From Flavobacterium sp. JAD_PAG50586_2 (GTDB lineage Bacteria; Bacteroidota; Bacteroidia; Flavobacteriales; Flavobacteriaceae), in contig CP096136.1 in the NCBI GenBank assembly GCA_023213215.1, positions 2,356,001 through 2,420,000 of the forward strand: a stretch of 64,000 bases of DNA, in the 5' to 3' direction. The position numbers and the translations under genes are program-made. The first letter of the stretch is position 1. Each line of letters opens with the position of its first letter. The notes under the pieces were generated by a model, which had not been told where the DNA came from, ran no database searches, and saw nothing but the letters and a program-made list of their open reading frames with translations. Shown in pieces: positions 1 to 8,405 of the stretch.

Positions 1-423
1 ACTGTAAAAGTTGAAGAAGGTCAAATCACAGTTGAAAGACCATCTGATAGTAAAGATCACAGAGCAAAACACGGATTATACAGATCATTAATCAATAATA
101 TGGTTATTGGTGTGGCTGAAGGTTTTACAAAAGAATTAGAATTGGTAGGAGTTGGTTACAGAGCTTCGAATCAAGGTCAGAAGTTAGATTTAGCTTTAGG
201 TTTTTCTCATAATATCGTTTTAGAAGTTGCTCCGGAAGTAAAACTGGAAACAATTTCTGAAAAAGGTAAAAACCCAATTGTGAAGTTAACATCTTTCGAC
301 AAACAATTAATCGGACAAATCGCTGCGAAAATCAGAGGTTTCCGTAAACCAGAGCCTTACAAAGGTAAAGGGGTTAAGTTTGTTGGTGAAGTATTAAGAA
401 GAAAAGCAGGTAAATCAGCTTAA
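1..423 (+). CDS. rplF: 50S ribosomal protein L6, 5' end outside window
   Basis: Large-subunit protein L6, which binds 23S rRNA near the factor-binding site. The frame is open from base 1 with no start codon, and reads [20 protein letters not shown] before the methionine encoded at position 100, so that methionine is internal and the gene is truncated by the window edge. The C-terminal L6 repeat is clear, with GVGYRA and the ending [17 protein letters not shown]. It is followed 11 bases later by rplR in the usual operon order. The identification is secure from sequence and context. Confidence 0.97.
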   Translation, partial: TVKVEEGQITVERPSDSKDHRAKHGLYRSLINNMVIGVAEGFTKELELVGVGYRASNQGQKLDLALGFSHNIVLEVAPEVKLETISEKGKNPIVKLTSFDKQLIGQIAAKIRGFRKPEPYKGKGVKFVGEVLRRKAGKSA

Positions 424-434
424 AAAATAGCGTT

Positions 435-788
435 ATGTCATTAACAAAATCTGAAAGAAGACAAAGGATACAATACAGAATCAGAAAGATTGTAAGCGGA
501 ACCGCTGCAAGACCAAGATTATCTGTATTCAGAAGTAATAAAGAAATCTATACACAACTTATTGATGATGTGAATGGAGTTACTTTATTGGCTGCTTCAT
601 CGAAAGATAAAGGAGTAGATGCAAAAGGTACAAGCATTGAAGTTGCAACAACAGTTGGAAAACTAGTTGCTGAAAAAGCTTTGAAAGCTGGAATCACAGA
701 AGTAACTTTCGATAGAGGAGGTTATTTATACCACGGTCGTATTAAATCATTAGCAGAAGGCGCAAGAGCGGCTGGGCTTAAATTCTAA
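435..788 (+). CDS. rplR: 50S ribosomal protein L18
   Basis: L18 binds 5S rRNA and helps attach it to the large subunit. The 117-residue product has the normal length. It starts with the basic segment [18 protein letters not shown] and ends with the family signature [20 protein letters not shown]. The ATG at 435 lies between rplF and rpsE with short spacers, so it is translated from the same ribosomal protein message. No Shine-Dalgarno sequence is obvious, as is common in this phylum. Confidence 0.98.
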   Translation: MSLTKSERRQRIQYRIRKIVSGTAARPRLSVFRSNKEIYTQLIDDVNGVTLLAASSKDKGVDAKGTSIEVATTVGKLVAEKALKAGITEVTFDRGGYLYHGRIKSLAEGARAAGLKF

Positions 789-795
789 TTATATT

Positions 796-1317
796 ATGTC
801 TAAATACAAAAATGTAGAATTAGTAAAACCTAGTGGTCTTGAATTAAAAGATCGTCTGGTAAGTGTAAATCGTGTTACCAAAGTTACAAAAGGAGGAAGA
901 GCATTCGGTTTTTCTGCCATTGTAGTTGTAGGTGATGAAAATGGAGTAGTTGGTCACGGATTAGGAAAATCTAAAGATGTTTCTGAAGCTATTGCAAAAG
1001 CAGTAGAAGATGCAAAGAAAAACTTAGTTAGAATTCCTTTGAGTGGACAATCAGTTCCTCACGAACAAAAAGGAAAATTTGGTGGAGCAGCAGTATTTTT
1101 GATGCCTGCATCTCACGGTACCGGAGTAATTGCTGGTGGAGCTGTTCGTTCAGTTCTTGAATCAGTTGGTATTCACGATGTATTATCAAAATCACAAGGT
1201 TCATCAAACCCTCACAACGTGGTAAAAGCAACTTTTGATGCTTTATTACAAATGAGAAGTGCCGTTACTGTTGCAAAACAAAGAGGTATTTCTTTAGAAA
1301 AAGTATTTAAAGGTTAA
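796..1317 (+). CDS. rpsE: 30S ribosomal protein S5
   Basis: Small-subunit protein S5, important for decoding accuracy and assembly. The 173 residues carry the N-terminal double-stranded RNA-binding-like domain (about residues 14-77, with [18 protein letters not shown]). The C-terminal domain contains IPHEQ-like ([12 protein letters not shown]) and [16 protein letters not shown] motifs. It begins 8 bases after the rplR stop and is followed by rpmD after 11 bases, in the standard spc-operon order. Nothing unusual was seen. Confidence 0.98.
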   Translation: MSKYKNVELVKPSGLELKDRLVSVNRVTKVTKGGRAFGFSAIVVVGDENGVVGHGLGKSKDVSEAIAKAVEDAKKNLVRIPLSGQSVPHEQKGKFGGAAVFLMPASHGTGVIAGGAVRSVLESVGIHDVLSKSQGSSNPHNVVKATFDALLQMRSAVTVAKQRGISLEKVFKG

Positions 1318-1328
1318 TCCAAGGTATT

Positions 1329-1511
1329 ATGGCTAAAGTAAAAGTAAAACAAGTAAGAAGTCAGATTAATTGTCCGCTTACTCAAAAAAGAGGCTTAGAG
1401 GCTCTTGGTTTAAGAAGAATGGGTCAAGTTGTAGAGCACGAAGTGAATCCTGCACTCCTTGGAATGATAAATAAAGTTAAACACTTAGTTTCCGTTGAGG
1501 AAGTTAAATAA
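1329..1511 (+). CDS. rpmD: 50S ribosomal protein L30
   Basis: Small large-subunit protein L30, 60 residues, the usual bacterial length. The family pattern is visible: an initial KVKQVRSQI strand, then QKRGLEALGLRRMGQVVEHE and a C-terminal GMINKVKHLVSVEEV. It sits between rpsE and rplO, the normal location, and is certainly co-transcribed with them. Confidence 0.97.
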   Translation: MAKVKVKQVRSQINCPLTQKRGLEALGLRRMGQVVEHEVNPALLGMINKVKHLVSVEEVK

Positions 1512-1523
1512 CAAATCATAGTT

Positions 1524-1976
1524 ATGAATTTAAGTAACTTACAACCTGCTGAAGGTTCTACACACAATCAAAATAAAAGATTAGGTAGAGGAGAAGGTTC
1601 TGGTAAAGGTGGTACTTCTGCAAGAGGTCACAAAGGAGCTAAGTCTCGTTCTGGTTATTCTAAAAAGATTGGTTTTGAAGGAGGTCAGATGCCACTTCAA
1701 AGACGTGTGCCTAAGTTTGGTTTTACAAACATCAATCGTAAAGAATACCAAGGTGTAAACCTTGATACGCTTCAATTATTAGTGGATAACGGAATTGTTA
1801 CCGATACTGTAGATTTCTCAGTATTTGTTGAAAACCGTTTGGCTACTAAAAGCGAAACTGTAAAAATTCTTGGTAGAGGAGAGTTAAAAACAAAATTAAA
1901 AGTAACTGCACATAAATTTACTGCTACTGCTAAAGCTGCTATCGAAGCTGCTGGTGGAGAAGCTGTAACCTTATAA
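1524..1976 (+). CDS. rplO: 50S ribosomal protein L15
   Basis: L15 is a late-assembly large-subunit protein. The 150-residue sequence starts MNLSNLQPAEGS and has the glycine/arginine-rich extended segment (RLGRGEGSGKGGTSARGHKG), then GFEGGQMPLQRRVPKFGF, all diagnostic for L15. The C-terminal part (KILGRGELKTKLKVTAHKF) is also typical. secY follows 12 bases after the stop, a conserved arrangement. Confidence 0.98.
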   Translation: MNLSNLQPAEGSTHNQNKRLGRGEGSGKGGTSARGHKGAKSRSGYSKKIGFEGGQMPLQRRVPKFGFTNINRKEYQGVNLDTLQLLVDNGIVTDTVDFSVFVENRLATKSETVKILGRGELKTKLKVTAHKFTATAKAAIEAAGGEAVTL

Positions 1977-1988
1977 TAAACTAGAACA

Positions 1989-3335
1989 ATGAAGAAATTT
2001 TTTGAATCATTTTTGAATGTTTGGAAAATAGAAGAACTAAAAAACAGGATCATCCTAACATTAGGACTGTTATTAGTATACAGATTTGGTGCACATGTTA
2101 CCCTTCCAGGTATTGACGCTACACAATTGACTAGCCTTGCTGGGCAAACAGATAAAGGTATCGGATCGATACTTGATATGTTTACCGGTGGAGCTTTCTC
2201 AAAAGCATCAGTATTTGCACTAGGTATCATGCCATACATTTCTGCTTCAATTGTTGTTCAGTTAATGGGTATTGCTATCCCTTATTTGCAAAAATTACAG
2301 AAAGACGGTGAAAGCGGTAGAAAGAAATTAAATCAAATTACAAGATGGTTAACCATCGCTATTACCTTAGTTCAGGGTCCTGGTTATATTTATAACCTTT
2401 ACAGAACTTTGCCAAACAGCGCTTTCCTTTTAGGATTTGATTCATTCTCATTCTTGTTCTCATCTGTTTTGATCCTTACAACAGGAACTATTTTTGCAAT
2501 GTGGTTAGGAGAGAAAATTACAGATAAAGGTATTGGTAATGGTATTTCACTATTGATTATGGTCGGAATTCTAGCCAGACTACCTCAGGCATTATACCAA
2601 GAGTTTGTTTCAAAAATGTCAGGCCAGACTACTGGTGGACCAATGTTGTTAGTAATTGAAGTGATTGTTTGGTTATTGATTATTATTGCTTGTGTGCTAT
2701 TAGTTATGGCAGTTAGAAAAATCCCTGTACAATACGCCCGTCGTACAACAACCGGAGATTTCGAACAGGACATGATGGGAGGAAACAGACAATGGATTCC
2801 ATTGAAACTGAATTCTGCCGGAGTTATGCCAATTATATTTGCTCAGGCAATTATGTTTATACCAGCTGCGGTTGCGGGTCTTTCAAAATCTGAAACATCA
2901 CAATCTATAGCCGGTACATTCAGCGACATGTTTGGTCTTTGGTATAATGTGGTTTTTGCTTCATTGATTGTAATCTTTACATTCTTTTATACAGCAATTA
3001 CTGTCCCTACAAATAAAATGGCTGATGATTTAAAAAGAAGTGGTGGTTTTATTCCTGGTGTTAAGCCCGGAATTGAAACAGCAGATTTCTTAGATAGAAT
3101 CATGTCTCTAATAACATTCCCTGGTTCATTATTTCTTGCGTTGATAGCTGTGTTCCCAGCCATTGTTGTGAGTTTTAGCGTTCAACAATCTTGGGCAATG
3201 TTCTATGGCGGTACTTCACTAATCATTATGGTTGGTGTAGCTATCGATACTATTCAACAAATAAATTCTTATTTATTGAATAAACACTATGACGGATTGA
3301 TGAAAAGCGGTAAAAACAGAAAAGCAGTAGCTTAA
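1989..3335 (+). CDS. secY: Preprotein translocase subunit SecY
   Basis: Channel-forming subunit of the Sec translocon in the inner membrane, responsible for export of unfolded proteins and insertion of membrane proteins. The 448-residue product has about ten hydrophobic segments. It carries the conserved plug-region pattern GIGSILDMFTGGAFSKASVFALGIMPYISAS and a cytosolic loop with PVQYARRTTTG. All exported proteins in this window (Sec signal peptides, lipoproteins, T9SS cargo) would depend on it for inner-membrane passage. infA follows after only 3 bases, indicating tight co-transcription. Confidence 0.98.
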   Translation: MKKFFESFLNVWKIEELKNRIILTLGLLLVYRFGAHVTLPGIDATQLTSLAGQTDKGIGSILDMFTGGAFSKASVFALGIMPYISASIVVQLMGIAIPYLQKLQKDGESGRKKLNQITRWLTIAITLVQGPGYIYNLYRTLPNSAFLLGFDSFSFLFSSVLILTTGTIFAMWLGEKITDKGIGNGISLLIMVGILARLPQALYQEFVSKMSGQTTGGPMLLVIEVIVWLLIIIACVLLVMAVRKIPVQYARRTTTGDFEQDMMGGNRQWIPLKLNSAGVMPIIFAQAIMFIPAAVAGLSKSETSQSIAGTFSDMFGLWYNVVFASLIVIFTFFYTAITVPTNKMADDLKRSGGFIPGVKPGIETADFLDRIMSLITFPGSLFLALIAVFPAIVVSFSVQQSWAMFYGGTSLIIMVGVAIDTIQQINSYLLNKHYDGLMKSGKNRKAVA

Positions 3336-3338
3336 TTT

Positions 3339-3554
3339 ATGGCAAAACAATCAGCAATAGAACAAGACGGATCAATAATCGAAGCATTGTCAAATGCAAT
3401 GTTTCGTGTGGAATTAGAAAACGGACACGTTGTAATTGCTCACATCTCTGGAAAAATGCGTATGCATTACATTAAGTTGTTACCTGGTGACAAAGTAAAA
3501 CTGGAAATGAGCCCTTACGATTTGTCTAAAGCAAGAATTACTTATAGATATTAA
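3339..3554 (+). CDS. infA: Translation initiation factor IF-1
   Basis: IF-1 binds the ribosomal A site during initiation. The 71-residue product is a single S1/OB-fold domain: [40 protein letters not shown] and a C-terminal ARITYRY. Length and start are typical. It follows secY by 3 bases and precedes rpmJ by 11 bases, as in many bacterial genomes. Confidence 0.97.
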   Translation: MAKQSAIEQDGSIIEALSNAMFRVELENGHVVIAHISGKMRMHYIKLLPGDKVKLEMSPYDLSKARITYRY

Positions 3555-3565
3555 AGATATTCAAG

Positions 3566-3681
3566 ATGAAAGTAAGAACATCAGTTAAAAAAGAAGTGCC
3601 GAGTGCAAGATTGTACGAAGAAAAGGCAGATTATACGTAATCAACAAAAAGAATCCTAGATTTAAACAAAGACAAGGATAG
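3566..3681 (+). CDS. rpmJ: 50S ribosomal protein L36, apparent frameshift
   Basis: L36 is a very small zinc-ribbon large-subunit protein. From the ATG at 3566 the frame reads MKVRTSVKK and then goes out of register and stops early. Adding one A to the six-A run at 3587-3592 restores a standard 38-residue L36 ([20 protein letters not shown], then [18 protein letters not shown], stop at 3681). Position between infA and rpsM is exactly as expected. Because the repaired product is a complete normal L36, I treat the frameshift as a probable sequence error, not a real lesion. The gene is too short and too broken to appear as a simple ORF. Confidence 0.9.
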
Positions 3682-3683
3682 TT

Positions 3684-4058
3684 ATGGCAAGAATAGCAGG
3701 GGTAGATATACCTAAAAACAAAAGAGGAGTTATCGCTTTAACCTACATCTTCGGAGTTGGTAGAAGTAGAGCAATTGAGATTTTAGAAAAAGCTCAAGTA
3801 AGCCAAGATACAAAAGTTCAAGATTGGAATGATGACGAGATCGGAGCAATCCGTGATGCTGTATCATACTACAAAATTGAAGGTGAGCTTCGTTCAGAAG
3901 TTTCACTACACATCAAACGTCTAATGGATATTGGATGTTACAGAGGAATCCGTCACAGATCTGGTCTTCCATTAAGAGGGCAAAGAACTAAGAACAACTC
4001 TAGAACAAGAAAAGGTAAAAGAAAAACTGTTGCTAACAAGAAAAAAGCAACTAAATAA
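3684..4058 (+). CDS. rpsM: 30S ribosomal protein S13
   Basis: S13 sits in the head of the small subunit and contacts the P-site tRNA and the large subunit. The 124-residue protein begins [20 protein letters not shown], has the helix-hairpin-helix-like FGVGRSRA segment, and ends with the basic tail region [11 protein letters not shown]-like ([20 protein letters not shown]). It starts 2 bases after the rpmJ stop. rpsK follows after 8 bases. Confidence 0.98.
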   Translation: MARIAGVDIPKNKRGVIALTYIFGVGRSRAIEILEKAQVSQDTKVQDWNDDEIGAIRDAVSYYKIEGELRSEVSLHIKRLMDIGCYRGIRHRSGLPLRGQRTKNNSRTRKGKRKTVANKKKATK

Positions 4059-4066
4059 TAAGTAAT

Positions 4067-4450
4067 ATGGCTAAAGCAACAACAAAAAAACGTAAAGTTA
4101 TCGTTGAATCAACAGGTGAAGCTCATATTAGTGCAACCTTTAACAACATCATCATTTCTTTGACTAACAAAAAAGGTGAGGTTATTTCTTGGTCTTCAGC
4201 TGGTAAAATGGGTTTCAGAGGTTCTAAAAAGAATACTCCGTATGCAGCTCAGATGGCAGCAGAAGATTGCGGTAAAGTAGCATTGGAAGCTGGACTTAAA
4301 AAAGTAAAGGTTTATGTAAAAGGACCAGGGAACGGACGTGAGTCTGCTATCAGATCTATACATAACTCAGGAATTGAAGTAACAGAAATCATTGACGTTA
4401 CTCCAATGCCACACAACGGATGTCGTCCTCCTAAAAGACGTAGAGTATAA
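4067..4450 (+). CDS. rpsK: 30S ribosomal protein S11
   Basis: S11 forms part of the platform of the small subunit near the E site. The 127-residue sequence has the family motifs [46 protein letters not shown] and the C-terminal [16 protein letters not shown]. Start and length are standard. A 136-base spacer separates it from rpsD, the longest gap within this operon segment. Confidence 0.98.
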   Translation: MAKATTKKRKVIVESTGEAHISATFNNIIISLTNKKGEVISWSSAGKMGFRGSKKNTPYAAQMAAEDCGKVALEAGLKKVKVYVKGPGNGRESAIRSIHNSGIEVTEIIDVTPMPHNGCRPPKRRRV

Positions 4451-4532
4451 TTTATACTGAACCTGTTCTGAATTATTTCAGAATCTCAGTATCTGATTAA
4501 ACAAACAATAAGTATAATCAAGATAGAATAAT

Positions 4533-4567
4533 AGGTTATCGAAGGATTCGACCTGAATTCATAACCT
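4533..4567 (+). promoter_or_regulatory. Possible hairpin in rpsD leader
   Basis: In the 136-base spacer between rpsK and rpsD an inverted repeat AGGTTAT (4533-4539) / ATAACCT (4561-4567) encloses a 21-base loop that contains further short complementary stretches. It ends 19 bases before the rpsD start. S4 is known to autoregulate its own message in other bacteria, so a leader structure is plausible here. The pairing is short and the regulatory role is inference only. Confidence 0.25.
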
Positions 4568-4586
4568 CTGTCTAAAACAATTTAAA

Positions 4587-5192
4587 ATGGCAAGATATAC
4601 TGGTCCAAGTACAAGAATCGCCCGTAAGTTTGGCGAAGCAATTTTCGGAGAAGATAAAGCCTTCGAAAAAAGAAATTATCCTCCTGGACAACACGGGATG
4701 GCTAAAAAAAGAGGAAAAAAATCTGAGTACGCTGTCCAATTGATGGAAAAGCAAAAAGCTAAATATTCTTATGGAATTTTAGAAAAACAATTCAGGAATT
4801 TATTCGAAAAAGCAGCAGCTTCTAAAGGTGTAACAGGTGAAATCCTTTTACAATTATGCGAAGCCAGATTAGATAACGTAGTTTTCAGAATGGGAATTGC
4901 TCCATCAAGAAGAGCAGCCCGTCAAATCGTTTCTCACCGACACATCACTGTAAACGGAGAATTGGTTAACATTCCATCTTACCACTTGAAACCAGGTGAT
5001 AAAGTTGCTGTTCGTGAAAAATCTAAATCTGTTGAAGCAATTGGTGCATCATTATCAAACTCTTCTCATGTATATGAGTGGATCACATGGAATAATGACA
5101 CAATGGAAGGAACTTTCGTTTCTGTTCCACAAAGGCTTCAAATCCCAGAAAATATTAAAGAGCAGTTAATCGTCGAATTGTACAACAAATAA
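4587..5192 (+). CDS. rpsD: 30S ribosomal protein S4
   Basis: S4 nucleates assembly of the small subunit and is an RNA-binding regulator in other bacteria. The 201-residue product starts [17 protein letters not shown], has the N-terminal S4 domain, and then the S4-type RNA-binding fold (about residues 93-155) with [32 protein letters not shown] and YHLKPGDKV. rpoA follows after 21 bases. Confidence 0.98.
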   Translation: MARYTGPSTRIARKFGEAIFGEDKAFEKRNYPPGQHGMAKKRGKKSEYAVQLMEKQKAKYSYGILEKQFRNLFEKAAASKGVTGEILLQLCEARLDNVVFRMGIAPSRRAARQIVSHRHITVNGELVNIPSYHLKPGDKVAVREKSKSVEAIGASLSNSSHVYEWITWNNDTMEGTFVSVPQRLQIPENIKEQLIVELYNK

Positions 5193-5213
5193 TAATTGAC
5201 ATTAGTCTAAATT

Positions 5214-6206
5214 ATGGCAATATTTAATTTTCAGAAGCCCGATAAAGTTATCATGATCGATTCAACCGATTTTGAAGGTAAGTTTGAATTCAGACCTTTA
5301 GAACCAGGATACGGATTGACTGTTGGTAATGCACTTAGAAGAGTTTTACTTTCTGCGTTAGAAGGTTATGCAATCACATCTGTCAGAATTGACAGTGTTG
5401 AGCACGAATTCTCTACTATTTCCGGAGTTGTTGAAGATGTAACTGAAATTATCCTAAATCTAAAACAAGTACGTTTCAAACGTCAGATCGAAGATGTAGA
5501 TAATGAAACAGTTTCTATCTCAATCTCTGGTAAAGATCAGATTACAGCTGGTGATTTCCAAAAATTCATCTCTGGTTTCCAGGTGTTGAATCCGGAATTG
5601 GTTATCTGTAATTTAGACAGCAAAGTGAATCTTAATATGGAATTAACTATCGAGAAAGGTCGTGGTTATGTTCCTGCAGAAGAGAACAAAAAACAAAACG
5701 CAGCAATAGGAACAATATTTACTGACTCTATTTTTACTCCGGTAAAAAATGTTAAGTATGCTATTGAAAACTTCCGTGTAGAGCAAAAAACAGATTATGA
5801 AAAATTAGTTTTTGAAATCAAAACTGATGGTTCAATCAATCCAAAAGATGCTTTAACTGAAGCGGCTAAAGTTTTAATTCACCACTTTATGTTATTCTCT
5901 GATGAGAGAATCACACTAGAAGCTGATGAAATTGCTCAAACTGAGTCTTATGATGAGGAATCCTTACACATGAGGCAATTGCTTAAAACAAAACTTGTTG
6001 ATATGGATTTATCCGTAAGAGCATTGAACTGTTTGAAAGCTGCAGAAGTTGATACACTTGGAGATCTTGTATCTTTCAACAAAAATGACTTAATGAAGTT
6101 CCGTAACTTCGGTAAAAAATCACTAACTGAGTTAGATGAATTGGTTGCCAACAAGAATCTTACTTTCGGAATGGACTTAGGTAAATACAAATTAGATAAA
6201 GAATAA
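5214..6206 (+). CDS. rpoA: RNA polymerase subunit alpha
   Basis: Alpha subunit of RNA polymerase: the N-terminal domain dimerises and assembles beta and beta', and the C-terminal domain contacts upstream promoter DNA and activators. The 330-residue protein shows the alpha-NTD signature [20 protein letters not shown] and a complete alpha-CTD (about residues 255-330) with [20 protein letters not shown] and [14 protein letters not shown]. It lies between rpsD and rplQ as usual, so polymerase and ribosome synthesis are linked in one message. Confidence 0.98.
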   Translation: MAIFNFQKPDKVIMIDSTDFEGKFEFRPLEPGYGLTVGNALRRVLLSALEGYAITSVRIDSVEHEFSTISGVVEDVTEIILNLKQVRFKRQIEDVDNETVSISISGKDQITAGDFQKFISGFQVLNPELVICNLDSKVNLNMELTIEKGRGYVPAEENKKQNAAIGTIFTDSIFTPVKNVKYAIENFRVEQKTDYEKLVFEIKTDGSINPKDALTEAAKVLIHHFMLFSDERITLEADEIAQTESYDEESLHMRQLLKTKLVDMDLSVRALNCLKAAEVDTLGDLVSFNKNDLMKFRNFGKKSLTELDELVANKNLTFGMDLGKYKLDKE

Positions 6207-6268
6207 ATTACTTCATATTTTGCTCTCCAAAGAGGATTGCAGCAAGATGAAGGCTAAAAAAACACGTC

Positions 6269-6934
6269 ATGAGACACGGAAAAAAATTCAATCACTTAAG
6301 CAGACAGACCGGACATAGAAAAGCTATGTTGGCTAATATGGCTTGTTCTCTTATCGAGCACAAACGTATTAACACTACGGTTGCTAAAGCAAAAGCGCTT
6401 AAACAATTCGTTGAGCCACTTATAACAAAATCAAAAGAAGATACAACCCACAATCGTCGTATCTGTTTCGCTTACTTACGTAGCAAATATGCGGTAACTG
6501 ATTTATTCAGAGATGTAGCAGCTAAAGTAGGTGACCGTCCAGGTGGTTATACACGTATCATCAAAATGGGTAACCGTCTTGGAGATAACGCTGATATGGC
6601 AATGATCGAATTGGTTGATTTCAACGAATTATACAACGGTGGTAAAAAAGAGGAGAAAAAAGGAAGAACACGTCGTCCTAAGAAAACGGCTGCTCCAGTG
6701 GCAACTCCAGCTGCTCCAAAAGCAGAAGAAGTAACTCCTGCACCAGTTGTTGAAACTCCAGCTGCAGAGGTTGTAGAAACTCCAGTAGTAGAGGAAACTC
6801 CGGTTGCTGAAGTGGAAACTCCAGAAGTTGTTGAAGAAACTCCGGCAGTTGCAGAAGTTGAAGAAACTCCGGCAGCAGAAGAGACTCCAGAAGCACCAGC
6901 TACTGAAGAAGATAAAAAAGACGAAGAAGCATAA
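6269..6934 (+). CDS. rplQ: 50S ribosomal protein L17 with long acidic C-terminal tail
   Basis: L17 body occupies about residues 1-120 ([20 protein letters not shown], then [20 protein letters not shown] and [12 protein letters not shown]). After a basic stretch ([14 protein letters not shown], about 124-137) there is a low-complexity tail of roughly 80 residues built from Glu-Thr-Pro, Val and Ala repeats and ending EEDKKDEEA. Bacterial L17 is usually only about 115-130 residues, so the tail is an extension. Tails of this kind are, to my knowledge, seen in Bacteroidetes L17. It is the last gene of the operon, 22 bases before a strong terminator. Confidence 0.95.
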   Translation: MRHGKKFNHLSRQTGHRKAMLANMACSLIEHKRINTTVAKAKALKQFVEPLITKSKEDTTHNRRICFAYLRSKYAVTDLFRDVAAKVGDRPGGYTRIIKMGNRLGDNADMAMIELVDFNELYNGGKKEEKKGRTRRPKKTAAPVATPAAPKAEEVTPAPVVETPAAEVVETPVVEETPVAEVETPEVVEETPAVAEVEETPAAEETPEAPATEEDKKDEEA

Positions 6935-6956
6935 TGAATGCCACTTCATAAATACT

Positions 6957-6990
6957 AAAAGGATAAGCAGCAATGTTTATCCTTTTTTTT
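6957..6990 (+). terminator. Rho-independent terminator of the ribosomal operon
   Basis: A perfect 10-bp stem AAAAGGATAA (6957-6966) / TTATCCTTTT (6977-6986) with a 10-base loop is followed by a run of T residues to 6990. It lies 22 bases after the rplQ stop and closes the ribosomal protein / rpoA transcription unit. Confidence 0.85.
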
Positions 6991-7013
6991 AATCTGAACT
7001 TGTTTCAGATTCT

Positions 7014-7213
7014 GCCGAATTCAATAAAATTTTATTTAACTTTTAGTAGCACAGCTTTACGTTCTTAAGGATATCCAGTCCTGCTTTACGTTCCAATCTT
7101 TTCATAAATTGAAAATTTATAAAAAGGATTTCCACTGCAATCAGGGCTAAAATAGAACTTCAGAAATGTTTATAAACTCTCATAATTCTTTTTCTAAATT
7201 GAACAGAAATAAA
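7014..7213. other. Gene-free interval between rplQ and carA
   Basis: No ORF is supported between the rplQ terminator and the carA promoter. The interval contains two similar strings (GCTTTACGTTC at 7054-7064, CTGCTTTACGTTCC at 7081-7094). At 7127-7151, on the minus strand, it holds a 25-base motif that is repeated with 22 of 25 matches at 11609-11633. This looks like a copy of a dispersed intergenic element, not a gene. Confidence 0.45.
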
Positions 7214-7221
7214 TAAATTTG
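7214..7221 (+). promoter_or_regulatory. Bacteroidetes-type -7 element of carA
   Basis: TAAATTTG matches the Bacteroidetes -7 consensus TAnnTTTG exactly and ends 16 bases before the carA ATG, giving a very short leader. I did not find a convincing TTG-type -33 element at the expected distance, so the call rests on the -7 match and position. Confidence 0.4.
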
Positions 7222-7237
7222 CACAACACAACTACAC

Positions 7238-8359
7238 ATGCAACACACAACAAAAACAGCCGCAATTTTATTACTAGCCGACGGAACCATTTTCCACGGT
7301 AAATCCATCGGAATCCAAGGGAAAACCTTTGGAGAAGTTTGCTTCAACACCGGAATGACCGGTTACCAGGAAATCTTTACCGATCCTTCCTACTTCGGGC
7401 AAATCATGGTAGCCACCAATCCACACATCGGGAACTACGGGGTAAACGTCAACGAAGTAGAGGCCGATCAAATCATGATTTCAGGTTTAGTATGCAAAAA
7501 TTTCAGCTTTAACCATTCGCGCCCCGATTCCGAAAGTAATCTTTTTGACTATTTCCAAAAGCAAAACCTAATCTGCATATCTGATGTAGATACAAGGGCT
7601 TTGGTAAGTTACATCCGCGACAATGGTGCGCAAAACGCCGTTATCTGCACAGACGGAACTTCGGTAAGCGAACTAAAAGTTTTATTAGGCAAAGTTCCCG
7701 ATATGAAAGGTTTGGAACTGGCCTCAAAAGTTTCAACAGAAAAACCATATTTTTTCGGTGACGAAAACGCAAAGTATAAAATCTCAGCACTCGATTTAGG
7801 AATCAAAAGAAACATTCTAAGAAATCTTGCCAAAAGAGATTGCTACATAAAAGTATTTCCATACAACGCCAAATTTGAAGATATGAAATCCTTCAACCCT
7901 GATGGATACTTTCTGTCAAATGGCCCTGGAGATCCTGAACCATTAGCAGGAGCAATCGAAATCGCAAAACAAATCTTTACAACCGATACACCTCTTTTCG
8001 GCATTTGCCTTGGGCATCAGGTTATAGGTTTGGCTAACGGTGTTTCCACTTATAAAATGTTTAACGGTCACAGGGGAATAAATCATCCGATAATGAACGT
8101 GCTGACAGGAAAAGGCGAAATCACTTCACAAAATCACGGATTCGCAGTCAATAGGGAAGAATTAGAAAAGCATCCCGATTTAGAAATCACGCACTACCAC
8201 ATCAATGATAATACCGTTGCCGGAATGCGGATGAAATCAAAAAGTGTATTCTCTGTGCAATACCATCCCGAAGCCAGTCCTGGTCCACATGATGCTTCTT
8301 ATCTTTTTGATGATTTTATCACTAATATCCAAAAAGCAAAAAGTCTAATCGAAGTTTAA
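7238..8359 (+). CDS. carA: Carbamoyl-phosphate synthase small subunit
   Basis: Glutamine-hydrolysing subunit of carbamoyl-phosphate synthase, passing ammonia to CarB for pyrimidine and arginine synthesis. The 373-residue protein has the CarA-specific N-terminal domain (FNTGMTGYQEIFTDPSY, about 36-52). The class I glutamine amidotransferase domain follows, with nucleophile Cys257 in GICLGHQ and His343/Glu345 in QYHPEASPGPHD. carB is not in the window. Convergent with the next gene, it ends inside a hairpin that probably terminates both. Confidence 0.97.
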   Translation: MQHTTKTAAILLLADGTIFHGKSIGIQGKTFGEVCFNTGMTGYQEIFTDPSYFGQIMVATNPHIGNYGVNVNEVEADQIMISGLVCKNFSFNHSRPDSESNLFDYFQKQNLICISDVDTRALVSYIRDNGAQNAVICTDGTSVSELKVLLGKVPDMKGLELASKVSTEKPYFFGDENAKYKISALDLGIKRNILRNLAKRDCYIKVFPYNAKFEDMKSFNPDGYFLSNGPGDPEPLAGAIEIAKQIFTTDTPLFGICLGHQVIGLANGVSTYKMFNGHRGINHPIMNVLTGKGEITSQNHGFAVNREELEKHPDLEITHYHINDNTVAGMRMKSKSVFSVQYHPEASPGPHDASYLFDDFITNIQKAKSLIEV

Positions 8360-8374
8360 CCGATTAGACTTTTT
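8338..8374. terminator. Bidirectional terminator between carA and the convergent gene
   Basis: A perfect 14-bp inverted repeat, AAAAAGTCTAATCG (8338-8351) and its complement (8361-8374), carries A and T runs at both ends, so it can work on either strand. The carA stop codon (8357-8359) lies in the loop. The convergent gene ends at 8406 on the other strand. Confidence 0.8.
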
Positions 8375-8405
8375 GTTCCCAAAAATATAATAGTACTTTA
8401 ATTTA

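Noticed and set aside
1028-1231. Minus-strand ORFs within the ribosomal protein genes
   Set aside because: They overlap essential conserved genes completely and have no protein-like pattern.
6629-6992. Several ORFs in other frames over the rplQ tail
   Set aside because: They arise from the repetitive Glu-Thr-Pro coding sequence and lack any recognisable protein pattern; rplQ explains the DNA.
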